Assembly (NCBI GenBank): GCA_963841045.1
Contig: CAWJBD010000010.1
Location: forward strand, 124,001-188,000
DNA length: 64,000 nt
Source: Aalborgiella sp963841045
GTDB lineage: Bacteria; Pseudomonadota; Gammaproteobacteria; Burkholderiales; Burkholderiaceae_C
Direction: 5' to 3'
In this document: piece by piece, positions 52,473-60,889 of the stretch
Numbering within the stretch: position 1 is the first letter of the stretch
Layout: each line of letters begins with the position of its first letter
The notes under the pieces: generated by a model
The model's database searches: none
What the model was told of the DNA's origin: nothing
The model's input: the letters and a program-made list of their open reading frames with translations, nothing else
Made by a program: the position numbers and the translations under genes

Positions 52473-53279
52473 TTATTGTTGTAAAGTCTGCACCGTCACC
52501 GATACATCCAACTGCTCGGTCAAACCGCCTTCGCGCACACCACGAACGGGACAAGCATCCAAGTAATCGCGCCCAATCGCCAAGCGGCAATGCGAATCGC
52601 TGGCGAAAATGGCATTGGTCACATCCACACTGATCCAATGTGTGTTCAACCACACATCCACCCACGCATGGCTGGCAGCGGCATGGCTGTTGCCAGGGTC
52701 TACATAGCCACTGACATAGCGGGCGCTGATACTCAAGCTGCGGCAAGCGGCAATCATGATGTGTGCATGGTCTTGGCATACACCGCTGCCTTGGGCAAAC
52801 GATTCTTCAGCCGTGCTGGTGACATCGGTACTGCCGGTGACATAGCTCACATGGTTGCAAATGGCAGTGGCCAACTGCAACACGTCATCACCTGTATGCA
52901 ACCCTTTGGGTAATGTTTTTGCTGCGATGGCTTTGATGGCATCCGAGCAACCTGTCAGCGGTGTGGGTACCATATAAGCGAGTACCGGCAACGATGTTTG
53001 TTTGTCATCGTCCGTGATGGTGCCTTGCTGCAAAGGCATCACATCCACAATGCCTTGCACCGTGATGTCCAAACTGGTGGGTGGTGTGTTCATCACATGG
53101 CTGTGGCTGATGTTGCCAAAAGCGTCGCTGAAAGCAGTTTGTTTGCCTGGTGTGGTGATACGCCATTCAACCGTGCGCTGATGCGCCTCCAAGCGCGGAG
53201 TCAAGCGTAACAACTGAATCATGTGCTTGGGCGCTTGGTCGTACTGGTAATGTGTGTTGTGTTTGATGATCAGACGCAT
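52473..53279 (-). CDS. Transglutaminase-like cysteine peptidase (Anbu/ATP-grasp cluster)
   Basis: 268 residues with the bacterial transglutaminase N-terminal domain (RLIIKHNTHYQYDQAPKHMI; LLRLTPR) and the catalytic core: GSGVCQDHAHIMIAACR (Cys), AASHAWVDVWLNT (His) and DVTNAIFASDSH (Asp). It is the last gene of an operon with the alpha-E protein and the ATP-grasp protein, an arrangement found widely together with Anbu. In the published genomic analysis of this system it is proposed to be a peptidase that acts on a peptide made by the ligase. Confidence 0.9.
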   Translation of the reverse strand: MRLIIKHNTHYQYDQAPKHMIQLLRLTPRLEAHQRTVEWRITTPGKQTAFSDAFGNISHSHVMNTPPTSLDITVQGIVDVMPLQQGTITDDDKQTSLPVLAYMVPTPLTGCSDAIKAIAAKTLPKGLHTGDDVLQLATAICNHVSYVTGSTDVTSTAEESFAQGSGVCQDHAHIMIAACRSLSISARYVSGYVDPGNSHAAASHAWVDVWLNTHWISVDVTNAIFASDSHCRLAIGRDYLDACPVRGVREGGLTEQLDVSVTVQTLQQ

Positions 53280-53326
53280 GGATTCAATCTAAAAAGCTGT
53301 CGAGGTGTTTGAGTTAAGTCGTATTG

Positions 53327-54307
53327 TCATACTTCTAAAAAATCTTGGCTGATGCCTTTGCCAATGGCATTGATGCGGGCTAAAAACTGCGTTAAATACG
53401 CATGTAAGCCGTGTTCCAAAATATCGTCAATGTTGGCAAATTGAATTTGCGCTTGTAATAAACCCGCTGCGCGCAAAGTGTGTGCGCTGCGTTTGTTGGC
53501 CAGTTTGTTCAAGTGGTTGCACAGCGCATTCATGGCGGCCAAGAGCGAGCGCGGCATGTCGGCGCGCAAGATCAAAAGCTCTGCCACGCGCGCCGGTGTG
53601 ATGGTGTCGCGGTAGGTTTTGCGGTAAATCTCAAAGCCCGACACGCTGCGCAAAATGGCAGCCCAGTGGTAGTACTCACCCTTGGCATCCCAGTCCAATA
53701 ACTCAGCGGCTGCGCCTTCAAAAAACTTCACGTCGAGCAAGCGCGCCACGTTGTCGGCACGTTCCAGCGCGGTGCCCAAGGCCACAAAGCGATACGCATC
53801 GTCGCGCGGCATGGTGCCAGCCGTCACGCCGCGCGTCAAGTGAGCGCGGTGTTTCACCCAATCAAAAAACGCTGGCATGTCTTGCATCCACGCATCGTTT
53901 TCTAATCGTGCTTGCAGCTTGAGCCATGTCACGTTGATGGTTTCCCACAGCTCGGTGGTGATCGCACCGCGCACGGCGCGCGCATTTTCGCGCGCTGAAT
54001 ACAGTGCGCTGTAAATACTGGAGCTGTTGTTGGGGTCTGACACCATAAATCGCAGCACCGCATCGCTGATGTGTTCATTTTGTGATGTTGGTTTGGTTTT
54101 TGACTGGTTTTTTTGCGATTGTTCAAACGCAGGTACCAATTCCGAAATCAACAGCACCGCTTGCGCCGATTGGTTGCGCTGGCTTTCGCTGCGGCCACCG
54201 GCCAGCAAGCTGCTTTGCAAGTGAATGTCTAACATGCGGGCAGAGTTTTCAGCGCGCTCAATGTAGCGCGCCATCCAAAATAAATGGTCGGCGGTGGAAC
54301 TTAACAT
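53327..54307 (-). CDS. Alpha-E domain protein (DUF403) (Anbu/ATP-grasp cluster)
   Basis: 326 residues of the all-helical alpha-E family. The start MLSSTADHLFWMARYIERAE is the family signature, with ENARAVRGAITTELWETIN and LGTALERADNVARLLDVKF as further hallmarks. ATG at 54307 is preceded by a perfect AAGGAGGT and overlaps the ATP-grasp stop, so the two are translationally coupled. Proposed to partner the permuted ATP-grasp ligase; mechanism not established. Confidence 0.9.
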   Translation of the reverse strand: MLSSTADHLFWMARYIERAENSARMLDIHLQSSLLAGGRSESQRNQSAQAVLLISELVPAFEQSQKNQSKTKPTSQNEHISDAVLRFMVSDPNNSSSIYSALYSARENARAVRGAITTELWETINVTWLKLQARLENDAWMQDMPAFFDWVKHRAHLTRGVTAGTMPRDDAYRFVALGTALERADNVARLLDVKFFEGAAAELLDWDAKGEYYHWAAILRSVSGFEIYRKTYRDTITPARVAELLILRADMPRSLLAAMNALCNHLNKLANKRSAHTLRAAGLLQAQIQFANIDDILEHGLHAYLTQFLARINAIGKGISQDFLEV

Positions 54308-55752
54308 GCTGCACCTCCTTCCTCGGCCTTGTATTGATTTTGAAGCACCCAGGTATCTTTGGTGCCACCACCTTGTGATGAATTCACCACCAACGAACCT
54401 TCTTCCAGCGCCACACGGCACAAACCACCGGGCACCAGTTTGGTTTCTTTGCCGCTCAAAACATAGGGTCGCAAATCGATGTGGCGTGGTGCAATGCCGC
54501 TTTCCACATAGGTTGGGCAAGTGGACAGTGCCAAAGTAGGCTGCGCAATATAGCCATCGGGTTTGGCCAGCACACGCGCTTTGAAATCTTCAATTTGTTT
54601 GGTCGTGGACGCCGGCCCCACCAACATGCCGTAGCCACCCGCACCGTGCACTTCTTTCACCACCAGTTGCGCCATATTGGCCAGCACGTAGCTCAAATCT
54701 TGCGGCTTGCGGCATTGGTAGGTGGGCACGTTGTTCAAAATTGGTTCTTCATTCAGGTAAAACTTAATCACTTCAGGAATGAAAGGGTAGGTCGATTTAT
54801 CGTCTGCCACACCTGTGCCCACTGCATTGGCCAAGCTCACACGCCCAGCGCGGTAGACCGACATCAAACCTGGAATGCCAATGCCCGAATCAGAGCGGAA
54901 CACCAGCGGGTCTAAAAAGTCATCGTCAATGCGGCGGTAAATCACGTCCACGCGTTGTGGGCCTTGGGTGGTGCGCATGTAGACCAAACCATCGTCCACA
55001 AACATGTCTTTGCCTTCGACCAATTCCACACCCATTTGCTGCGCCAAAAATGCGTGCTCAAAATAGGCCGAGTTGTACATGCCCGGTGTCATCACCACCA
55101 CATTGGGTTCGTCCACACCCACAGGTGCGCTGGCACGCAGGGTTTCTAACAGCAAATCAGGGTAGTGCTCAATCGGTGCAATCGGCATGGTGCTGAAGGC
55201 TTCGGGGAACAGTCGCATCATCATCTTGCGGTCTTCCAGCATGTATGACACGCCAGACGGCACGCGCAAATTGTCTTCCAGCACGTAAAACTCGCCTTGA
55301 CCCGCGCGCACGATGTCCACACCTGAAATGTGGCAGTAATTGTTGTTCACCAAATCAATGCCCTGCATGTGCGGACGGTATTGGGCATTCAGGTAAATTT
55401 GTTCAGCCGGCACCACACCCGCTTTCACAATGTGCTGATCATGGTAAATGTCGTGCAAAAACAAGTTCATGGCCTGCACGCGTTGAATCAAACCTTTTTG
55501 CAGTGTGGCCCATTCGGTCGATGGAATGATGCGTGGTATCAAGTCAAACGGTATCAGTCGCTCGGTACCAGCATCGTCACCATATACCGCAAAAGTGATA
55601 CCCACCTGCCGAAACGCCGCATCGGCTTGCGCCCGTTTGACATCCATGGCGGCAGGGGAATAACCTTTCACCCAATTTTGGTACGCACCATAATGCGCCA
55701 GTGCAGATTGCTTTTTGGCATCTAAGCCATACATCTCGTCGTAAAAAACCAT
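54301..55752 (-). CDS. Circularly permuted ATP-grasp protein (DUF404/DUF407) (Anbu/ATP-grasp cluster)
   Basis: 483 residues of the circularly permuted ATP-grasp type 2 family: FYDEMYGLD near the start, GYSPAAMDVKRAQADAAFRQ, IPFDLIPRIIP, the nucleotide-site YVLEDNLRVPSGVSYMLEDR, and KEVHGAGGYGMLVGP at the permuted end. ATG at 55752 is chosen for its GAGGAAG box; an upstream start at 55785 is possible. Predicted peptide/amide ligase in a system with alpha-E, transglutaminase and Anbu. Divergent from ubiA, first gene of its operon. Confidence 0.92.
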   Translation of the reverse strand: MVFYDEMYGLDAKKQSALAHYGAYQNWVKGYSPAAMDVKRAQADAAFRQVGITFAVYGDDAGTERLIPFDLIPRIIPSTEWATLQKGLIQRVQAMNLFLHDIYHDQHIVKAGVVPAEQIYLNAQYRPHMQGIDLVNNNYCHISGVDIVRAGQGEFYVLEDNLRVPSGVSYMLEDRKMMMRLFPEAFSTMPIAPIEHYPDLLLETLRASAPVGVDEPNVVVMTPGMYNSAYFEHAFLAQQMGVELVEGKDMFVDDGLVYMRTTQGPQRVDVIYRRIDDDFLDPLVFRSDSGIGIPGLMSVYRAGRVSLANAVGTGVADDKSTYPFIPEVIKFYLNEEPILNNVPTYQCRKPQDLSYVLANMAQLVVKEVHGAGGYGMLVGPASTTKQIEDFKARVLAKPDGYIAQPTLALSTCPTYVESGIAPRHIDLRPYVLSGKETKLVPGGLCRVALEEGSLVVNSSQGGGTKDTWVLQNQYKAEEGGAAC

Positions 55753-55877
55753 AGCTTCCTCTTGCAAAGTTAATCTCATTATCACTCAAAGAATGACAAG
55801 CAAGATATGCGCCAATTTAGTGCATAAACCTAATTTGGCGACATTTTTTGCATCCAGAGTGTCGATAAAATGGGCAC

Positions 55878-56768
55878 ATGTCCCAAAATGTTGCCCCGCA
55901 TAAAAGTCCATTCGCTCACAAATTGGGCTTGTACTTGGATTTGATCCGCTGGGACAGACCTGCTGGATGGTTGTTGTTGTTATGGCCCACTTTGAGTGCA
56001 CTGTGGATGGCGGCGGGCGGTTTTCCAGGTTGGCATTTGCTGGCGGTGTTTGTGCTGGGTACGATTGTGATGCGCAGTGCGGGCTGTTGCGTCAACGACG
56101 TGGCAGACAAAGACTTTGACAAACATGTGAAGCGCACGGCGGTGCGACCTGTCACACGCGGTGCGGTCAGCAGCAAAGAGGCTTTGATATTGGGTGCGGT
56201 GCTGGCGCTGGTGGCGTTTGCCATGGTGCTCACCACCAACCGCAACACGGTGCTGTGGTCCTTCGTGGCGCTGGCCATTGCATTGATTTACCCTTTCACC
56301 AAACGCTTTTTCTCCATGCCGCAAGCGGTGCTGGGCGTGGCGTTCAGCTTTGGCATCCCCATGGCGTTCAGCGCCGCGCAGGGTGCTGTGCCCGTGGCGG
56401 CGTGGTTGTTGCTGTTGGCCAATTTGTTTTGGGTGCTGGCGTACGACACCACCTACGCCATGGTGGACAGAGACGATGATTTGAAAATCGGCATCCAAAC
56501 ATCCGCCATCACCATGGGCCGGTTTGATGTGCTGATTATCAGCCTGTGTTACCTGTTTTATATAAGTTTTATGGCTGTAGCCGGCGTATTATATGCCTAC
56601 AGTGCTATTTATTTTGTAGCATTGGCAGTAGCCGCAGTATTGGCACTGTGGTTCATCGCACTCATCCGCGAACGCAAACGCGAAGACTGCTTCAAAGCCT
56701 TTCGCTTGAACCACTGGCTGGGGTTTACCGTGTTTGCTGGGGTGGCGTTGAATTTTGTGATGAAATAA
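55878..56768 (+). CDS. ubiA: 4-hydroxybenzoate polyprenyltransferase, with in-frame repeat
   Basis: Attaches the polyprenyl tail to 4-hydroxybenzoate in ubiquinone synthesis at the inner membrane. Both prenyl-diphosphate motifs are present: GCCVNDVADKDFDKHVKRT (NDxxDxxxD) and YAMVDRDDDLKIGIQTSA (DxxD). Nine hydrophobic helices. Residues about 226-248 are an antisense repeat copy (56557-56620), giving AGVLYAYSAIYFVALA; it supplies hydrophobic residues that can replace a membrane helix. 296 residues. Confidence 0.93.
   Translation: MSQNVAPHKSPFAHKLGLYLDLIRWDRPAGWLLLLWPTLSALWMAAGGFPGWHLLAVFVLGTIVMRSAGCCVNDVADKDFDKHVKRTAVRPVTRGAVSSKEALILGAVLALVAFAMVLTTNRNTVLWSFVALAIALIYPFTKRFFSMPQAVLGVAFSFGIPMAFSAAQGAVPVAAWLLLLANLFWVLAYDTTYAMVDRDDDLKIGIQTSAITMGRFDVLIISLCYLFYISFMAVAGVLYAYSAIYFVALAVAAVLALWFIALIRERKREDCFKAFRLNHWLGFTVFAGVALNFVMK
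56557..56620 (-). repeat. Interspersed palindromic repeat copy, inside ubiA
   Basis: Reverse orientation: tail TTTATATAAGTTTTATGGC, core GTAGCCGGCGTATTATATGCC, head GCTACAAAATAAATAGC on the opposite strand. Encodes AGVLYAYSAIYFVALA; the same antisense frame as the tilS, DUF455 and coaBC copies. Confidence 0.78.
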
Positions 56769-56788
56769 AAATAAACAAAGGAACTAAC

Positions 56789-57847
56789 ATGAATAAATCT
56801 TTACGCTTATCTGAAGCATGGTTTCGCCGTGGATTGTGGCTTGTAGCGTTGGTGTTTGCTGGTTTCTTGATCGGACTGGGTGGAACCATCGTTGATGATC
56901 TGCCAAAGGTAGAGAAAAAACTGGAACTCAGCGATTTCATGGATAAGACTGCCAGTGATACCCTGCGCAACAATATCAAAGTATTAGACAAAGCGATAAG
57001 TGATGCGAATCATGCGCTGGAACAATCGGAGTTCAATTTAAAGGTGACTCGTGCCGAAAATGAGGCAGCACGTGAGACTTTTGCAAATTGGTTAGCCACT
57101 CGACGTGTGACACAACAAGCCGATCAAGATGCGGAATTGATTTCACGTACCAAAGCATTGGATGAATTGAAAGCAAAAGAACGTGCTGTTGGAGCTGCGG
57201 TTGAGGAACAGCAGCAAAAAATAATGAACACGCGTCAATCCACAGAACGCATTAGGGCCACGCTGAATGAGCAAGAAATTGTGGCTCAAAAAAAGCTGGA
57301 CAGTGAATCACGTCGTTTGGAATTGCGCGTCTTTTTGTACCGATTGGCATTGACCTTGCCCTTACTGGTTTTGGCGGGCTGGCTATTTGTAAAAAAACGC
57401 AAAAGCACTTATTGGCCATTTGTTTGGGGCTTTATTTTCTTTGCCTTGTTCGCGTTTTTCGTTGAATTGGTTCCGTATTTACCCAGCTATGGTGGATATG
57501 TACGTTATGTTGTTGGCATCGTCATGACTGTGCTAATAGGGCGGCAAGCCATCATTTCATTGAACAGCTACTTGGAGAAACAGAAACTGGCCGAACAATT
57601 GCCTGACGTTCAGCGTCGTGAAGAACTCAGCTATGACACGGCTTTAACACGTTTGTCAAAAGCGGTTTGCCCAGGTTGCGAACGCTCAGTTGATTTGAAA
57701 AACACTGAAATTGATTTTTGTCCACATTGTGGGATAAGTTTGTTTGATCATTGCCAGTCTTGCACAGCTCGCAAGAGTGCTTTTGCCAAGTTTTGCCATG
57801 CTTGTGGTGAAAGTGCTAGCAAGCTCTCCAAACCGTCCCAGGCTTAA
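56789..57847 (+). CDS. Membrane protein with coiled coil and C-terminal zinc ribbons
   Basis: 352 residues, family not named. One N-terminal membrane helix (LVALVFAGFLIGLGGTIVDD), a long charged coiled coil (residues about 50-180; ESRRLELRVFLYRLA ends it), three further hydrophobic helices (LTLPLLVLAGWLFV; FVWGFIFFALFAFFVE; YVVGIVMTVLIGRQAI) and a C-terminal double zinc ribbon with four CxxC pairs (CPGC, CPHC, CQSC, CHAC). AAAGGAA precedes the ATG. It sits between ubiA and proC. Such zinc-ribbon ends often mediate protein contacts; no function is known. Confidence 0.7.
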   Translation: MNKSLRLSEAWFRRGLWLVALVFAGFLIGLGGTIVDDLPKVEKKLELSDFMDKTASDTLRNNIKVLDKAISDANHALEQSEFNLKVTRAENEAARETFANWLATRRVTQQADQDAELISRTKALDELKAKERAVGAAVEEQQQKIMNTRQSTERIRATLNEQEIVAQKKLDSESRRLELRVFLYRLALTLPLLVLAGWLFVKKRKSTYWPFVWGFIFFALFAFFVELVPYLPSYGGYVRYVVGIVMTVLIGRQAIISLNSYLEKQKLAEQLPDVQRREELSYDTALTRLSKAVCPGCERSVDLKNTEIDFCPHCGISLFDHCQSCTARKSAFAKFCHACGESASKLSKPSQA

Positions 57848-57858
57848 AATCGCCCAAT

Positions 57859-58681
57859 TCACCGCCCGAATTCATCACCCAACTCTTTGGCGCGCTGTTC
57901 AGCCGCCAGCATCGCCTGCACATATTTCTGTGCCACTTCATTGCTTTGCATGGAGGTGATGGCGGCATAAGTCGTGCCGCCTTTGGATGTGACGCGTTGG
58001 CGCAGCACTTCCAGCGATTCATCAGACCGCTCGGCCAATTCCGTCGCGCCGCTGAAAGTGGCAATCGCCAGTTGGCGTCCCTCGTCGGCACTCAATCCCA
58101 TTTCCACGGCAGCTTCGGTCATCGCTTCTAAAAAGTAAAACACATACGCTGGGCCAGAGCCTGATATGGCCGTCACCGCATCCAGTTTGCTCTCAGTGTC
58201 CAGCCAAACATACTGCCCCATGTTGGCCACCACCTGCTCTACATCGGCTTTGTCGGCAGCAGTCACTGCAGGGCGCGCAAACAAGCCAGTGATGCCCTTG
58301 CCAATCAGCGCCGGCGTGTTGGGCATGGCACGCACAATGCGCTCTGTTCCCAGCCACAGCGCACATGCTGTTTGTTGGAATACCGGCAGCCACGCTGAAG
58401 TGCAGGGCGCTGGCTTTGAAGGCGTTGGCGTTCTTTGCGGCAAGGGCAGCGTCCTTGAACGTCTGCGGCTTCACCGCCCAAATCACAATGTCCGCAACAT
58501 TGAATGCGGAGCTGATAGCCTCATGCGCCACCACCCCAAAATCCGCCAGCAATTTCTCCCGCGCCGCCGCAAACGGCTCCGCCACCAAAATAGAAGACGG
58601 CTTCACCCCTTGCTGAATCAGCCCCCCAATCATGGCAGAAGCCATGTTCCCGCCGCCTATGAATGCGATTGTTTTGTTCAT
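57859..58681 (-). CDS. proC: Pyrroline-5-carboxylate reductase, frameshifted
   Basis: Last step of proline synthesis. The N-terminal Rossmann motif is KTIAFIGGGNMASAMIGGLI; the C-terminal domain has AMPNTPALIGKGITGLFA, TAISGSGPAYVFYFLEAM and GGTTYAAI. ATG at 58681. An extra base at about 58371-58373 separates AAGIPT from TACALWLGTERIVRAM. About 273 residues when repaired. The end is 12 bp from the convergent zinc-ribbon gene. Probably a sequence error. Confidence 0.9.
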
Positions 58682-59263
58682 GTTTGAAAATATTAAACGA
58701 TTTAATTTTTTCTTTATATATCTTGCGAGTTCTGAACTGCCTATTGCTAATTTTGATTGCTGATCAGGGTTACCGCAATCGCGCACAGCTCGCATTTTTG
58801 CGTATGGAGTTTTCAAAAGGCGTCCACACCAGAATAGATTATTTGCAATTTACCTTTTGAGCATTCGCAAATTTCATATTTTTGCTGGAGTAACTGACAG
58901 GTCGTGTCACCAAATGGTTTGTGCTCTACTGGACTGCAACAATTGATTTGCTCATCATTGCTGAATTTGAGAGGTCAGCAATCCACGGAACAAAAGTTAG
59001 CGCAGAGGTAACATTGCTCGAATCCTTCATTGACAATGATGACGCGATAGCGGCGCAGACTTGTTCGATTGCATATCCCATGAACCGACCCGATAAAACT
59101 GTATCAACATTTGCTGCAATTGCTCGAGAATTTGGTGAAATAGCTGGCGATGCGACCACTGTAGAAACCGATTATCGCGAGTAGGAAAAAGTTTCAGTAT
59201 TGTGCTATATGTTCATCATTCAATCGTATCTGATTTGAAAACATTCATAAAATAAATCGCATA
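58682..59263. other. Intergenic stretch with only a doubtful frame
   Basis: About 580 bp between proC and the repeat beside glpK. An 87-codon frame (58921-59184) contains LLESFIDNDDAIAAQTC but has no recognisable family, no ribosome-binding site and no operon context; it could be a worn gene fragment. Nothing else is seen. Confidence 0.4.
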
Positions 59264-59321
59264 GCTATAAATATAATAGCACACTAGGCAATAAACACGC
59301 CGCACAGAGGCCAATTTCATG
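59264..59321 (+). repeat. Interspersed palindromic repeat copy (3' end of glpK)
   Basis: GCTATAAATATAATAGC head, TAGGCAATAAACACGCCG core, ACAGAGGCCAATTTCATG tail. The tail overlaps the glpK stop codon (59317-59319). Confidence 0.9.
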
Positions 59322-60807
59322 CTCTAGCTTGCCTAACCGCATGCTCCCATTCCTTCATGCGCTCTGCCGCATCGGCACGCGACAGCGTAGGGGTGAAGGT
59401 GCGGTTGGCTTGCCATTGTTGGCTTAATGCGGCTTTGTTGGCGAACACACCGACTGCCAAACCTGTCAGATAAGCTGCACCCAAGGCGGTGGTCTCAAGC
59501 ATGGCGGGGCGGATGACGGGGATGCCCAAGAGGTCTGCTTGGAATTGCATCAGCATGTCGTTGGCACTCGCGCCACCATCCACGCGCAACTCGCTCACCG
59601 GTGCTGCGCCAGCAGCTTCGGCATCGCGGCTCATGGCCAAGAGCAGGGCGGCGCTTTGGTAGGCAATGCTTTCTAACGCGGCGCGTGCTATGTGCGCCAT
59701 GGTGCTGCCGCGCGTGAGGCCCGTGATGGTGCCGCGCGCATTGGCATCCCAATACGGTGCGCCAAGGCCTGTGAAGGCGGGCACCATCATCACACCACCT
59801 GCATCCGGCACGCTTTGCGCCAATTGTTGCACCTCGCCACTGCTTTGTATGGCATGCAAGCCATCGCGCAACCATTGCACCACCGCACCGCCTATGAACA
59901 CGCTGCCCTCTATCGCAAACTCTGGCGTGGAAGTGGTTTGCGCCGCGCTGGTGGTGAGCAAGCCGTTTTGCGATGTTTGAAACTGTGTGCCTGTGTGCAT
60001 CAACATGAAGCAACCCGTGCCATAGGTGTTTTTGGCCATGCCAGGGGTGAAGCAGGCTTGCCCAAAGAGTGCGCTTTGCTGGTCGCCCGCCACACCGCCA
60101 ATGGGGATACCAGTGCCAAACAAATCAGCCGCGGTGTTGCCAAACAAACTGCTGGATGGCAAGACCTTTGGCAGCATTTCACGCGGAATGTCCAATGCTT
60201 TAAGAGTTCATCGTCCCAATCGTTGCTGTGCACATTAAAGAGCATGGTGCGCGATGCGTTGCTGACATCGGTGGCGTGTACTTGGCCGCCAGTGAGCTTC
60301 CAGACCAGCCAGCAGTCAATCGTGCCAAAGGCCAATTCACCGCGCTTTGCTTGCTCTCGCGCTTGTGGCACATTGGTCCAAAATCCATTTCAACTTCGTG
60401 CCTGAAAAATACGCATCAATGCGCAAGCCAGTTTTTTGTTGAATGGTTTGCTCTAAGCCACGTTCGCGCAACTGGGCGCAAATCGGCTCGGTGCGGCGGC
60501 ACTGCCACACGATGGCGTGGTAGATGGGTTCACCCGTTTTTTTGTTCCATACCACGGTGGTTTCGCGCTGGTTGGTGATGCCGATGCCTGAGATATCGCT
60601 GGCTTTCAAACCCGCTTTGACAATGGACTCTTTAGCGGTGGCGAGTTGGTCTTGCCAAATGGTGGTGGCGTTGTGCTCCACCCAGCCGGGTTGCGGAAAA
60701 ATCTGCGGCAATTCGCGCTGTGCCAGGCTGACAATGCGGCCGGTTTCGTCAAACACAATGCTGCGGGAGCTGGAAGTGCCTTGGTCAAGTGCAAGAAGGT
60801 AGCGCAT
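59317..60807 (-). CDS. glpK: Glycerol kinase, two frameshifts
   Basis: Phosphorylates glycerol. The N-terminus LLALDQGTSSSRSIVFDETG is the FGGY phosphate-1 motif; GITNQRETTVVWNKKTG and LAFGTIDCWLVWKLTGG follow, then GVAGDQQSALFGQACF and YGTGCFMLMHTG (adenosine/phosphate 2). The frame breaks twice: one extra base at about 60374 (should read LDNVPQAREQ) and one missing base at about 60198 (should read LLKALDIPRE). About 497 residues once repaired. Divergent from glpD with 82 bp between. Two independent single-base breaks in an otherwise perfect enzyme suggest sequence error. Confidence 0.9.
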
Positions 60808-60889
60808 GATGTATCCTGAAGTGTCTTGAAAATCCAGATTAAGCTGATCTCACCAAAAAGTTTTCTATAAACTGATAATAATCGCATCC

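Noticed and set aside
58921..59184. 87-codon frame between proC and glpK
   Set aside because: No recognisable family or start signals; kept only as a note on the intergenic stretch.
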